A stretch of DNA of 64,000 bases, from the NCBI GenBank assembly GCA_963995505.1, contig OZ023194.1:13202428-13266427 (forward strand), read 5' to 3'. Position 1 is the first letter of the stretch. Every line of letters starts with the position of its first letter. Position numbers and translations under genes: made by a program. The stretch is from Hypericum androsaemum. Taxonomy: Eukaryota > Streptophyta > Magnoliopsida > Malpighiales > Hypericaceae. Below, in pieces: positions 34,111 through 46,692 of the stretch. The notes under the pieces were generated by a model, which did not search any database, was not told the origin of the DNA, and worked only from the letters and a program-made list of their open reading frames with translations.

Positions 34111-34902
34111 ATCTATTCATCCATTTTTCAACCTGTCCAAAACAGACAATGTGTACATTCGAGTGAGCAAATATAGAAAACCATAGAACCAAAAACGCAG
34201 AACCCATAACCTAGATACCCACTTACATGCAGAAATTCTAGAACCTAGAACCCAGAAACCCTACAACCCAGAAACCACATAACCCAAAGAACGACGAATA
34301 AGACAATACCCAGTAAGAAAAATGAACAGTCGATAATCGATTAGAGGAGTCGATTTGAGGTCTGGGGTCTAGGATTTTTCGAGTGTGGGTTTTTCGGAGA
34401 GGAGGAAGGAGACGCGAGATGGAAGAGGAAGGAGACGCGAGATGGAGGAGGGTGTCGGAGTGGCGAGAGGGGGAGGAGATGGTGGAGGGTGTCGGAGTGG
34501 CGAGTGGGTATTCGAGAGAGAGACGAGGTGGGTAAAGAAGATGGATGGTCGCGAGGGGAAAAAAATCTGGGAGAGGAAGGGGTTATTTGGCCAATATTTA
34601 AATGGGGGCCTTTTGAAATAATATAAAAAATAGTTGAGATTAATTTGGTAATTTGTCCATAAAATACCGTCGTTCCAAATAACTTCGAGTCAAACAACTT
34701 ACCCATTCACCTTGCCACGTGGACAACAAAATGACGTCGTATAGCCTACGTGGCAAGCCAGGTGTCTGTTTTATCCCGTCATCTGGAGTGGACCGTATAC
34801 TATAAAAGATTGGAAAGCACAGAGACTGAATTACCAAATTGAAACTACACGACCTGAACACGAAATTGGACAAACTACAGGTAAGTAAACTGTATTTTTC
34901 CC

Positions 34903-36130
34903 AAAAATATATAACCTACGAAATCGTTACTACTAGGTACGCAGAAAAAGATGGCTAAAAATCAGCGGAGTTATCAAGATGGAAAAACGAAATAAGGTTA
35001 GATAAATTCCGTGAACATTTTATCTGGTTGCCGATAATCATATTTATATTATTAGCTTCTTCTTCTTCTTCTTTACCACAAAAAGCTTCTTCTTTTTAAT
35101 GGATGGGGACGTCAACATCAATAGGATAAATATTGCGATTGTTGAAATTTTTTTATGACAAAAAATTGTTGATAGATTTCTATATTTGTAGCAATGTCAA
35201 ATATTTATTAGAAAAATTTTACTACAATTTAAATATCTATTCAACTTGAATATAAATTAATCGATCTAATAAATTTCAACATTTTTTTAAACCACCTAAT
35301 ATTAAGATATTACTGTTTTGATTAATTCAAATTTAAATTAAATAAAATATTAAAAAAATGTCAAAGTTCTGTTGACTCGAACTTCTTAATTAACAACAAT
35401 CTTACTAATTAATATAATTGCAGTATCATTTCGCTATAAAAGAATTTGCTCTCCGGCGCCTACGAGGGAGAACATCTGATATCGGATTATGTTGGGTCAG
35501 CTTTGGGAATTGTGAATGTCCTTTTCTTTTATTTTTGTCCAAATAAATTTAAAAAAAATACCATTTAATATTGCAATAGTTTAAAACGAGCCTATAAATT
35601 GCAAGAAAACATTACAAAAACAAACAACAAACAAACAAACGATCGAAAAACAATCAATTTCAAGTCTATCTATCCTCTCTTTTTTAAAATTTAAGATATC
35701 GTCAACTTTATTTAAGATTTTTCTTAATTATTAAGGTTCTGGTAATTTTTTTAAAACTATTTACATAGGATTGTAAATTACTTCCAATCATAATATACAA
35801 AATTAATTTAAGACAAAATTTGTTTTATAGCAGAATCACCAAATCAACGAGGACATCCCCCGACAACGTGTGAGCTACCAACACCAATAACCTGGAGTTA
35901 AACAATGAAAAAAGAATGACTAATGACCAGACAACAATAATAATTATGTTAATATTTAATTAGTGTATTAATTGAGCTTGAAAAAGATGTGGCAAAACTG
36001 GTAAAAACTAAAAAAAGCAATTAACAAAAACAAAGACTTTTTGTCCTTGTTAAACTCTTCTTTCCTTTCCCTTCTGGTGCTTCCCAGTCTGGAAAGGAAA
36101 AGCCAACACTTTTTAACTTCTAGGTGAACA
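34903..36130. other. AT-rich intergenic DNA
   Basis: Spacer between MULE-c and the GT47 gene. I see no gene or clear repeat; a short ttcttcttcttc stretch occurs near 35060. Confidence 0.5.
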
Positions 36131-36758
36131 GATACATCTCTCTCTCTCTCTCTCTCTCTCCAAGTTTCTGGTCTACCCAGTTCAGGAAATCCTCCATTCT
36201 TCAAAACCCAGGTGGAAAGATTCAATCTTTAAGGAGAAAAAGGTGGAAAGATTTTAGCTTTTTAGCTATATTATGAGATATGATGAGATGGTATGTTCTT
36301 TGCTTGGCTAGGTGATTCTTGTTGGGTACTTGGCTTGATTGGTGCATGCAACTAAGAAGAAGGCATGCCTTGTGGTTGCTTTGGGAGTCAAAGCTTAAAA
36401 GGGTGTGCATTGACTTTGGAGGAAGTAGACCAAAGATATTGCATTTTGTGTTTGGTTTGGTTTGGTGCAACTTGAAAGGGCTAGAGCATGTGGATGGGAG
36501 ACCTGAACTTTTGGCTTTTGAGGCTCCCTGGGTTCAGTTGAGAAATTGGGATTGGGAATTTGAGTTTGTTCACTGTTGCTTATGTTTGTGGGAAGTAAAG
36601 CTATATATGCAGCCAAGGAAAGTTTCTTTCTTGTGAAGAGTTTATGTTTTGATTCAGTTAAGCCAACTCTGACTTAGCTATAAGGTAGTTACCATCTTTA
36701 GAATTGCCTTTAATGGTCAACAACCATTAAATATAGTTTGTTTCTTTGAGCTTCATCT
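36131..36758 (+). other. Probable 5' leader region of the GT47 gene
   Basis: A CT microsatellite (about 36138-36160), a common feature of plant leaders, is followed by a possible donor (cccag/gtggaaag, near 36212). Possible acceptors occur just before the start codon (ctttgag near 36750). The intervening DNA is richer in G and T than the flanks and codes for nothing I recognise. A leader intron is inferred, not shown. Confidence 0.4.
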
Positions 36759-38969
36759 ATGTCTGAGATGAGCAAGCTTCCTTCTAGGTTCATCTTCTAC
36801 TTAATCACCATATCAGCCTCCCTTTTGACCCTTTCCTTTTTGTCCCTTATCCAATTTAGCAATACACCCGTCGGTCCGGGTTCAATTTTCAAGCTGATTA
36901 TTGCCAATTCAACATCTGTTTACTTGAAGCCCAATGCAAAGACCAGAACCATCAAGAGTCCATCTGTGCCTTCTAGGCCGCGATCAATTGATAATGGATT
37001 CGCAGGCAGAGGTGGACAGCCAACTTGTGTGGACTCTGACTTAGGTGCTTGTGAAAAGCAAGGGAAAAGTTCCTGCGATCCGAACCGGGCGCTCTTGAGG
37101 GTGTATATGTATGATTTGCCTCCAGAGTTTCACTTTGGATTATTAGGTTGGAAGGGAAAAGGAAATCAGATATGGCCTAGTGTTGATGACTTAAAGCAAA
37201 TACCTGCATATCCAGGTGGGTTGAATTTGCAGCACAGCATGGAGTATTGGCTGACCCTTGATCTCCTGGCGTCAAACCGACCGGATGTGATCACTTCTTG
37301 CAGTGCAGTTAGAGTGGAGAATTCCAGCCAGGCAGATATTATTTTTGTGCCATTTTTCTCATCTGTGAGTTACAACCGATATTCTAAGCTTCGTGGAAAA
37401 GGGTCAGTTAGTCTCAACAAAATGTTACAGAGTAGACTAGTACAGTTTCTGTTGCATCAAGATGAATGGAAGAGAAAGGGCGGAAAGGATCATCTAATTG
37501 TTGCTCACCATCCGAATAGCATGTTGGATTCAAGAAAGAAGCTGGCATCGGCCACATTCCTTCTTGCAGATTTTGGTAGATATCCGGTGGAAGTCGCAAA
37601 CCTTGATAAGGACATCATTGCTCCGTACAAGCATGTTGTGAAAACCCTGCAGAGTGGTGAATCGGCTCCATTCAACCGCCGACATATCTTGGCATACTTT
37701 CAAGGAGCTATATTCAGAAAGGATGTAAGTTTCCTTCCTTTCCTAGCTAGTCAATGTTTTTAACGATGTATTCGTGGCAAAGATGACGAGCTTAGCGTCC
37801 TTTGTTGGATTCATGTGTGTACGTATTCCCCACTTATGCGTAATTCATTCTCAGGATATCGAACATGAGTTTCCATAGTTCCGCTGACTAGGTTACTATG
37901 GTCGGTCTAGATTGAGGTTGCTGTCTTCACAAAATTGCATGAGGATATCTCTAGCTTTGCAATTTCTAGTTTTAGGACTCAGCGACTCAGCGTCGCACCT
38001 AATCACATTGAATAATTTACTGTGGGAATTGTAAGGATGCTGCTTTTTCGTGGTCTCAACACTGTTTCGCCTTTTATGTGATCATAAAATTTCCCAATCA
38101 GGATTTATCCATTTGGCGGCATCGATTGTAAAACTTCAGAGAATATACCTTGTCATGTTATTCCAGTTAAGCTTGACAGTTTTTATAGCGTTGACACAAT
38201 TGCTACCGAGGACCATTTGTTCCCGAATCCCATATCGGGGATCTGATCCTTAAGTAGCTAGGAAATTTTTGTTGAGTTTGTGGAACTGTTGCGGGTGTAC
38301 ATGTCGACTTTTTTATTTTCTTCGAGTTTAGGATTTTACAACCATACTATCGTTCCTTTTGACATTCTCGGGCGAAAGTTTATTTACAACCTTTGTCATT
38401 TTGTACGTGGAGATCAACCTGATGTATTGTTCAATTCCATTTTTCAGGGAGGTGCTATACGTCAGGAACTATATTACCTTCTAAAAGACGAGAAAGATGT
38501 ACACTTTACGTTTGGAAACATCCAAGGGAATGGAGTCAGGAAGGCAGGCCAAGGGATGGGCTCATCCAAATTCTGCCTAAACATCGCTGGCGATACCCCC
38601 TCGTCAAATCGCTTGTTTGATGCCATCGTGAGCCATTGCGTTCCTGTGATAATAAGCGATGAAATCGAGCTGCCATTTGAAGATGTTTTAGACTACTCGG
38701 AATTCTGTGTGTTTGTTCGAGCATCTGATGCTGTAAAACCAGGATACCTATTGAATCTCCTTCGGGGAACCAACGAAGTCAAGTGGGCAAAGATGTGGGG
38801 AAGGTTGAAGGAAATTGCTCCTCATTTCGAATATCATTATCCGTCTCGACCTGGCGACGCCGTGGACATGATTTGGCAGGCAGTATCTCGTAAGATATCT
38901 TCTGCACAATCTAAGATAAACAGGAAGAAGAGGTATGATAGATCTGAGAATTTTGGAAATAAGTTTTGA
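36759..38969 (+). CDS. Exostosin-family glycosyltransferase (GT47, ARAD-like)
   Basis: Two exons: 36759-37724 and 38448-38969, joined by a phase-0 intron (gat/gtaagt .. ttttcag/gga). The protein is 495 residues. Residues about 10-33 form an N-terminal signal anchor (FIFYLITISASLLTLSFLSL), typical of a Golgi type II membrane enzyme. The exostosin domain starts at LLRVYMYDLPPEFHFGLLGW and ends in the conserved acceptor/donor region SSKFCLNIAGDTPSSNRLFD, VPVIISDEIELPFEDVLDY and FCVFVRASDA. This pattern is that of GT47 subgroup B, which includes the ARAD proteins linked to pectic arabinan synthesis; other members act on other wall glycans, so the exact sugar is uncertain. The upstream ATG at 36759 precedes the anchor and is the natural start. 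The gene looks intact. Confidence 0.93.
37725..38447 (+). other. Intron of the GT47 gene
   Basis: 723 bp with consensus gtaagt and ttttcag ends. Removing it joins FRKD to GGAIRQELYYLL in frame. ORFs spanning its edges (such as 38280 onward) include intron and are not real starts. Confidence 0.9.
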
Positions 38970-39917
38970 TCACGCTTTTCGATTGTATCTAGTTCTTGTA
39001 TTAGGCACACATAAGTACGTAGTTATGTTGAATATATCAACTATTTCTTCATTTGCCGATCCCATGAGAGGGACAAAAGAAGCGTCTTGCTCTTTCTTCA
39101 ACAATTTTCGCTTTCCAAGTTCATGAATCTAGAAGTCAAGGTTGTTAGTAGGATTTATATGTACTTAGATTCATGTATTAGAGTGATACGAAACTGAGTT
39201 TAGACCCGAATTAGATCCAGGTAATCACAAATTATCTTATCAGGGATATGCTAATTCTCTTGGAAAAGGAAAGCTTGGGAGCTCCCCCTTGAACATTAGC
39301 CTCATCCAAAGACCTACAGTGCGATTGATTCTCTAAAAAAAATGTTCTTTTGCACTAATGGATTTACTTGGAAGGTATATATTTACGAGACGGTTGAACC
39401 TAGATTAGTCGGATACGGTTGAACCTAAATTAGTCGGATTCGGGGTGATTTCAACCGGAAAAAATCATATCCTATCTATTGCTCTTCCTTTTCTTTTCTT
39501 TTCATGACAAGGAAGACGAGCATATATACAATGGAAGACGTGAAGTTTCAGTTTGTATTTTATCGTTTTGAACTGTTTTAGTGGCTAGAATAGCAAACAG
39601 AAATACATATAGATGCCTCTTCATATGGAAAATTTGGAAAACCTCTATAAATTGTCTGTGAGAGTTAGCATGATGAACTTCTGAAGTATGCAGACATTTC
39701 TTTCAGCCTAAAGCTATACAAATACCGGGATGATGCTGGTTCGCAGTCGAAGATGCAATGTCGGTAGAAGTCTAACAAACCGATAACTAATAAGCAGCGG
39801 AGGAATCCAGGTGCCACCGAGCGCCGTGAGCCTAAATCTCATGCGTGTTAACCTCAAGCCATCATCGCCTTCTTTCCGGAGAATGACTGTCGCTACTTCT
39901 ATACCAGCTTCATCTTT
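38970..39917. other. Spacer between GT47 and CLE genes
   Basis: The 3' UTRs of the two convergent genes lie here. At 39389-39440 the phrase acggttgaacctagattagt is duplicated in tandem (second copy with one change), typical of a small repeat remnant. Nothing else is seen. Confidence 0.5.
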
Positions 39918-40202
39918 TCAGCATTTGTTGTGTATGGGATCCGATCCTCTTGAAACCCGTCTCTTGTTCGACAGGTTAGGATCAAACATCATCGCGGGGA
40001 CAGGCGCCAAACTTGCAGGAGTCTGCAAATCCTCACGCGCTACAGAATGAAGCGCACGTGAAACCTGCGCCACCGGTTGGACTCCTCGGTCCCATCTTAA
40101 CACAAGATCGATACTTCTTATGCCGGAGACCCTCTCCGTTTGGAACGCCAAGTACCCTAGACAGAGAAGAAGGATGACACCTCTGCATACCAAACCTCTC
40201 AT
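39918..40202 (-). CDS. CLE: CLE-family signalling peptide precursor, CLE45-like
   Basis: A 94-residue single-exon ORF. Residues 1-27 are a clear secretion signal (MRGLVCRGVILLLCLGYLAF). The middle is variable and the C-terminus carries the CLE motif RRVSRGSDPIHN preceded by FDPNLSNK and followed by KC. The motif differs by one residue (S for R) from the published Arabidopsis CLE45 peptide RRVRRGSDPIHN, and DPIHN is shared with CLE25/26. CLE peptides are cut out, secreted and bound by CLV1/BAM-type receptor kinases; CLE45 acts through BAM3 in phloem. The precursor layout and length fit the family. It has a TATA box at 40304-40311. The gene is convergent with GT47. Confidence 0.9.
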   Translation of the reverse strand: MRGLVCRGVILLLCLGYLAFQTERVSGIRSIDLVLRWDRGVQPVAQVSRALHSVAREDLQTPASLAPVPAMMFDPNLSNKRRVSRGSDPIHNKC

Positions 40203-40303
40203 GTTGGCAAGTTCTCTGTAGAAACTGCAGAGCTACCAGGAGTATGTATCACTTGTTTTGAAGCAAACAAAGGGCAAGTGTCTCTTAGACTGAACCCTTG
40301 AGG

Positions 40304-40311
40304 CTTATATA
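40304..40311 (-). promoter_or_regulatory. TATA box of the CLE gene
   Basis: The minus strand reads TATATAAG about 105 bp upstream of the start codon, giving a predicted leader of about 70-75 nt. Confidence 0.6.
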
Positions 40312-40319
40312 TGTAGGAC

Positions 40320-42930
40320 AAAAGCCTGTAGGGCTATCTTATAAAGCAAGGGGAGGGCCCAAAGAACATGTGGGGCAGGTTAAGATTCACCTCAATCATA
40401 AGCATGTCCCAGAAGCAATATATATATATATATATATATATTGAAGGCTGTTTTAGAAGACACTGACAGGTTTGAACAGAAAGTTGTAGTTGGAACAATG
40501 TCCTTGGGAAGACAAGCATCTTTTCATCTTTGGCTTCCCCCCACATTTCCCTATCATTTGCCTTGCACTTTTTTTTTTTACCAAAATAAGACCAAGGAGA
40601 ATCTATGAAGGGGGCTTGCCAGATCATCCTTCCTTCTAAACCTCACATGCTGTTTAGAACATTTTCTTGCTATTTTATATTGGCTCTAAGCTCCCATAGA
40701 TGGCTTAAACTAAAATGCATAATGTAATTTGCAGTGGTAGGTTTTGAATAATGACTTCTCTTCTATCGAAATTGGACACAATGACTGATTAATCCAATTT
40801 AAAGATGCGCAGGGCCAAAAAGGACGGATAAACTCTCCTTATTAAATTTAGCGCAATTGCATTTACATGTTACGAAATCGCAACCTCTGGTTGAAGTAGA
40901 ATAACTATCTATCAATTGATCTGCGAGCTTGGTTGATTTTATTAATGATTTTGAGCAATCTTCTTTAAACATGCTTCCTTTTATGACCACATCTTTGTTT
41001 TCATCAAGTTTATTTTAATTTTTTTTTACGCCAGAGTTTATTTTAATCAGTTCTCAATGATTTGCAAGTGCCTCATGTAGTGTAATAAAGCAACTATTGT
41101 TTCTTGCAAGTTGTTCCTATCCTATTCTTATCTTACAAAATGAAAAGAAACATATCCAATATTCAAATATTGCCTTGTCTAAAAGCCACCAGGTACTAAA
41201 GGCAAAGCCAAGAGCTAAAGCATCAAGCCAAGCAGAAGGCTTGTGGATTGCAACAGTAGCAAGAAAAGCCATTAAAAGTAGAGATATTGGAGACGGGAGA
41301 GAGAAGAATATCATCAATTTTTTTCCCAACAAATAAAAATAAAAATAAAACCAAGGATTTAGCTTGCTTGCTTTATCCTAAGAACCAACTTTAAAATTCC
41401 AAGCTCTTCTCTACATACATGGAAAAAATCAATTGTCTTGGTTCCTTGTGCTAAATGGGTTTCCTTTATGCTTTTCTTTTTTGTTGTCTTTAACTTGCCC
41501 AATCCTTAGGCCCCTTCCAAAAGAAGCAAGCACCCATTTGGCTCCTTATTGGCTTCTTCATGAAGACTAAATCTCTGTCACCAATTTGAAAAATAAAGTA
41601 GAGGATGGTCCCCATATTAATTATATAGCATGGATTTATTTTCCCAAAAAATGTACTTCAATTTGAGCATGTACATGTGATAAATTGATATTAAGATCAT
41701 AACATGGATTTTGGATAAAAATCTTATAGTATCAACTTCTTTCAATTTCCCACCAAAATGGTAATAATCAATTGTTTGATGGCATTAAAACGTGTCTGGA
41801 TAGGACAAAGAAAGGAATAATTTGGGAGTACCAGTACTTAGTAGGTATCAAAACCAATCTCAAATCTCGAGTATAAGCTTATTTTGCTTGCATCATAGTT
41901 AACCTTTCATTTTATGGTGAATTTGTCATCCTACTTTAAAAGGGTCTATTTAACTTTTAAATTAACAAAACATACGTGAAGATTGCAAACTTGCTATGTT
42001 TTTTCTGTTTCAGACCGGATGAGGGTATTCAATAACTATCTAGAACGAGTACAATGAGGAAAATAAATTCTCCTTAAATTATCTAAGATATAACAAAACA
42101 AGATAGAAGCGAAAAATCAAATGTAACATAGTCGTAAGAATCGTCAATGCTAGCTTGCAGAGAGCATCGATAACTAGATTACCCTCCTTCCAGTTATGCA
42201 TATCATCCTACTCTCTCCACATGTTGATGAATAAGAATCAAATGGGACTGGTCTTGTACAACATCCCGACCAAGACAAAAGATAGGAGAAAAAAAGTAAA
42301 ATAATTACAAGCCATTATTATAACAGAAGCATAAATAATTATGGTGAAGGTTGGCAAGAAATATTTCATGTAATGGAGGGAAGATCGACTAGTAAAGCTC
42401 AATCCCCTTAAAAAAGACCAGTAAAGCTCAAGGCTAAGTAACAGAAAAGTTCAGATACTATGGTGACATTGCCCTAACTTTTTTAGACTGTTCAAAGCAA
42501 AAGACGCCAAAGAAACTATTGAGTGGTTGTTTTAAAATACTATATTTCCCCCTTCCAACGTAGATTAATTTGATGCCCAACGGGTATATGAGCTCAAGGA
42601 CCGTGAAGAACATATAGTATTGAGATTATTAATTATTTATGTAGTTAAGTCTATTTGGATTTCAGCAACTCAAATGAAATTTCTGAACCAAATGAACCAT
42701 TAAACCAATTAATTAATTGAGATTCAAGCCGAGTAATACTACAAAAGTGTAACAAAAAAAACTCCATCTGATTAAGTTTCAATGCAATTCCTTTGGTATT
42801 GCTTGAACTCAAAACCGAATTATAGCAATGATTCGAACTCGAAACTTTTGACGAAGTTAAAACATCCGATCTATACTCAATTTACATAAGCGATTTACTT
42901 CTCATAGAAGCATCAAGTATAGCCAATCGG
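40320..42930. other. Intergenic region with an AT microsatellite
   Basis: An (AT)12 run lies at 40418-40441. The rest is AT-rich without a supported gene; the ORFs at 40334, 41097 and 41117 lack family features. Confidence 0.5.
40418..40441. repeat. (AT)n microsatellite
   Basis: A perfect run of 12 AT units upstream of the CLE gene. Confidence 0.95.
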
Positions 42931-43186
42931 CGTAGAAGCGCGATATGTTCATCTTAGAAGCAGATGGAAAAATGTCAAAAGGATGGCATCTTATGTACAT
43001 CAAGTTGATGAGAGAGGAATAAATCAAGAGCTGTTGCAAGTAGGAAGCGCGATGTTAACGAGTAAGAGAAATGTTAATGGCAACAGGTATGAGAAGGTGA
43101 GAGATACAACAGCGTTACAGGCGAAAGAATCGGTGAGGTTGTTACTGCATTGGAGTAGCGCGAATGCAGGATGGACGGGTCGTGAA

Positions 43187-46058
43187 TCATTGCGGAGACT
43201 CTTGCCTCGGAGTTACTGCTTCTTGAGTCCTCACGGACGGTGCAGGAGTTGCAACATCCTGGGCTGTCATGGCTGGTGCAGGAGCTATTGTGAAATGCAA
43301 GCCCCTACGTATGAAAGCGACCTCTGTTGCTGCAAGAGCTGCTGCTTCCTGTTCAAATGTCGGACTGAAAAGTTTAGTTCCAGATGTAATATTCCGATGG
43401 AATTACGCGTAAAACAGCGCTAATGTTAACGCCAGCAAGAGAACGACGAAAGAGACATGGTTAAAAGCAAAATCCGTTCTAACCTGTCTTTGCCTTCTTC
43501 GCTGCAATATACTGATGGCCCAAGCCATGATGTAACATGGAAGAAGAAAACCCATTGCACGAAGCAAGAAAAGCTGTTGGAGAAGATTAATACTTAGCAA
43601 CTAAATAATGTAAATAATGGAAAGGACACGAGTAAACATCCGCTTACTGAGAAGAAGGTAGAAGCGTCATCATCGTCCTCATCTGAATTAGCAAGGTTCA
43701 TAGCATGCCTCAAAAGTAGTAGAGCCATCAACTGCAAAAATGACAACCAAGAAGCTTAAGACGCACACAGCGATCAGCGGAAAAACCTAGCCTCTACTGA
43801 TTAAACTTTCAGCATTTAATTTTGAGCCAAATATAAACGAAAACTTAGTAGAACAATAAAGAGAAATCAAGGAGGAAGAGCTCCTGAGAGGAAGCGACAA
43901 ATACACCACGGAACTGAAAGCATGACAAAAAGTTTTCTGCATGCGTCCCAATAGTACTTTGTTGCATCGTATCACTTAATAAATGGTGAAATCTTCTGTT
44001 CTCGTTGCAAAAAGAGTCAGATCTCACACTGAATCGGGAGAGAATAATGGCTTACAATAAGAGCGGCTGAGCGGCAAAATGCAGCTCCACTAGCACTGCT
44101 ATCAGCATACTCATCATACTCAGCCTCCAGAAAATGGCGTTCTGCAGCTGCCATAGCCAAAATCCGGGGATCGTGCAAATGCAAAGGAGCCCCGGCAATA
44201 GACCAGCCATCGCTACAAGATATGTGTATAAAGAAAAGTAACAGATTCAGCATGAATTCAGCACAACTAATCGAAAGTGCCTGCATGCCACAAAACAAAT
44301 CCCCCTTGCTAAGCTTGCATACAACATAAAATACTTGGATTAAGTGCAAGCAACCAGAAAAAAGCAGGAAATAGATCTACCTCCTTATTTTTCGGAATTG
44401 TCGCCAGGTAAATTTACCAAATAAATGCATAGATGATGCACCACTGAGTACATCAAATGTGAAGACTGCTCTATACAAAATTATCACTCACCCAATATCA
44501 ATGGTTGTTTCTTCTAACCGCGGGGGAGGCAGTGGAGCTGTATATCCAGGCTCATAAGACTATTCATAAAGGAAAGACAAGATGCAGAATCAGTAGATCA
44601 ATAACCATGACAACTGTAACTGTTAAGCATTATTTAAGATACAAACTTAAGTTAGCGAACAGCTTAATCAAGAGCAGATGGCAATCTCTTGCACGAAAAA
44701 TCATGCTCCCTGGTCCCTTACCGATGATACATGTTCTTAGAGCATGCACTTTACCCATTGAATGAGTAAATCGACAAAGCATTTGTGAGTATGATTGACC
44801 AAAGGTTCAGGTCAAAGCCTCAGAAAAACTCTCTCAGATCCTGATTAATTTGCACAGTGACAGATTAATGAAGATTGAAGGAAACGTCATACGATAACTT
44901 GGACTAGGTAGGTAGGATCAGAAAGACAAGTGCCACAAACTACTGATAGAAAGGTCTGATCTCAGAAACACCATCTCATAACATGGTGGTGTGAGCATGC
45001 AGTAAACTTCGTTGATGGACATTCGTAAGGAGACAACAAGAGATAAACAGCAGCCATAACTATACGAAAACTAGATGGTCACTTGAACTTGTTTACAGAA
45101 ACTGCTTCAAATATATATGAATCAGCATCAGCACTGTCACACAAGTTCAGAAGATTTGTTCACCACCATCAAGTGAATGGTCCTTTGTCTTACTAAACTG
45201 CTATTTCCACAGAAGGAAAAAAAGATGGAGAAAATTAACATTATCAACTTGCAAACGTTTTAGTACAGGGCATGTTTACATGCACACAAGTGTCATCCAT
45301 GATTTCCTTGCATAGTTTACAGATAAATTCTTCAAAAAAAAAGAAAATACAATCATAATCATGGATCCGAAGGAAAATTTTTGATACCTGGTGACATATT
45401 TCACAAGTTATATCTCCTTTCTCGTTACACCAGCGTTGGACACATTTCCTGTGAGCAAACTGAAATAGGGATATTAATAAGCTTTTGCCATTATCATCAA
45501 GACCAATTAACAGGATGGCTGTAACAAAAACAGAATCCACAAGGAATCAAGAGCCGGAATAGACCATCTTCCTACTGAAGGAATCCAAGACAAGTACTTT
45601 AGCTCATGCAAAGGTCAAATGAGAGTCAACAGAATCTGAGGAAAAACAGACTCCTATCCTAAAGTGATACTAATATGAAAAGGAAGCAACGGGAATGTAT
45701 CTGTTATTAAATCCGGGCAAAACAGTACAAGGTATACAACCAAGCAAAAAGGATCATGAAAGCTGCATCCAAAAGATGGTACCTTCAAACTCCCATTACA
45801 AGTGCATGGAACCTCTAGATTGTTAATACTGTCCTCCTCCTGGCAAATGCGACATTCCACAGTCTGAACGAGTGGCTCGTTTTCATCAAACCCAGCATGT
45901 GGCCCTACTCCCTCAACATCAATTACACAGGAGGATTCACCAGCAGAGCGGGTGGATGAGCCCTCTTGAGGAAATCCTGGCACCTCAGCGCCATGAATTG
46001 GTTGAAAACTTTCAGGTGTTATTAGACGGTCAACAGGCAAGATCAGGTGATCACCCAT
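43187..46058 (-). CDS. RINGv (RING-CH) E3 ubiquitin ligase with DUF3675, membrane protein
   Basis: Seven coding exons on the minus strand: 45783-46058, 45388-45459, 44492-44559, 44056-44212, 43648-43731, 43484-43573 and 43187-43348. All have GT-AG borders, and together they code for 302 residues. The C4HC3 RING-variant finger is split over exons 1-2: VECRICQEED, LEVPCTCNGSLK, FAHRKCVQRWCNEK and CEICHQ (C69, C72, C85, C87, H95, C98, C111, C114). Exons 3-7 give the plant-specific DUF3675 part: SYEPGYTAP, DPRILAMAAAERHFLEAEYD and two hydrophobic segments (LILMALLLLRHAMNLA and GFLLPCYIMAWAISILQ), ending EAAALAATEVAF plus a variable tail. Such proteins are PIT1/MARCH-like ligases in internal membranes. 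Start and stop fit the family; it looks intact. Confidence 0.9.
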
Positions 46059-46082
46059 TCGTGCAACCGAAGAAATACCTTC

Positions 46083-46692
46083 CTGGATAGCAGGAAGTTA
46101 GGATATTGGCCAATGGATGAGTTATTTCATCAGCAATTCTACCATCACACCAGAAAAACCGAAAACAGAAGCGAAATGTCACCCCACAAAATGCAATATC
46201 AAAACCAACCCAAGAAACCAATTGAACTAACCAAATGCACGCAACTTTTCCACTTTAGACTGCAATAACACCGACAAATCATCACAATAAAAAGGGCAGC
46301 ACTTCAAACCCCGGAGAGAGGGCCAGCCATCCGAAACAATAAAAGTCAACCCAATCCAGAACTATGAATCATCAAAAACCTAATACCAATCAAAACACCG
46401 AAAACCCAAATCCAAAGTCTCTTCCTTTTCCTTGTATCCCTCCTCTTTCTACCCATATATGAGCAAACAAATCGAGGGCAAAAAAAAAAAATCCGACCCC
46501 AATAGAGAGAACCCAATCTATTTTAGCTCCCATTAATCAAAAACTCATAAAACCAACCAACACCCCCCCCCCCCCCCCCCCCCCCCTTCAAATTGAAAAT
46601 CGGAAAACATAATATTGTTTTCTTTCTTTCCCTTATTGCAAGGAATCAAAAGAGGGGAGGAAAAGAGGGGAGGAAAGAGGAAGACGTATTAC
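46083..46692 (-). other. Inferred leader intron of the RINGv gene
   Basis: A donor-like AG/gtaat (46692) and an acceptor-like atccag (46083) bracket AT-rich DNA 25 bp upstream of the start codon. If real, the poly-C run at 46563-46586 lies in this intron. This is inferred from splice-site shape only. Confidence 0.4.
46563..46586. repeat. Poly-C run of 24 bases
   Basis: An uninterrupted run of 24 C on the plus strand, so poly-G in the sense strand of the RINGv gene, close to its start. It could form G-quadruplex or i-motif structures, or the length may be a sequencing artefact. Confidence 0.9.

Larger units (their letters stand above)
32015..34902. mobile_element. MULE-c: Mutator-like element with GRF and PB1-like ORF relics
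   Basis: About 200 bp at the left end (gggaaaaaacagatcgtatg, later ccacgtaggctatacgacgt) are matched in reverse complement by the right end (..ctgtatttttccc). The 9-bp TSD aaaaatata is perfect (32006-32014 and 34903-34911). The 2.9-kb element has a GRF zinc-finger pseudogene on the plus strand at its left and the decayed N-terminal part of a transposase on the minus strand at its right, with a tandem array between. The MULE catalytic domain is gone, so it depended on a helper if it ever moved in this form. Confidence 0.9.

Noticed and set aside
36319..36636. 105-residue ORF before the GT47 gene
   Set aside because: No domain or signal; more likely leader or leader-intron sequence.
38280..38447. 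Coding start of a separate gene at 38280
   Set aside because: This part is intron sequence of the GT47 gene; the acceptor at 38447 and phase-0 join explain the open frame.
41097..41336. 79-residue ORF
   Set aside because: AT-rich, no similarity recognised, and an equally long antisense frame exists.
42983..43423. 146-residue plus-strand ORF
   Set aside because: It is antisense to the last exon of the RINGv gene; the minus-strand reading matches a known domain, this one nothing.
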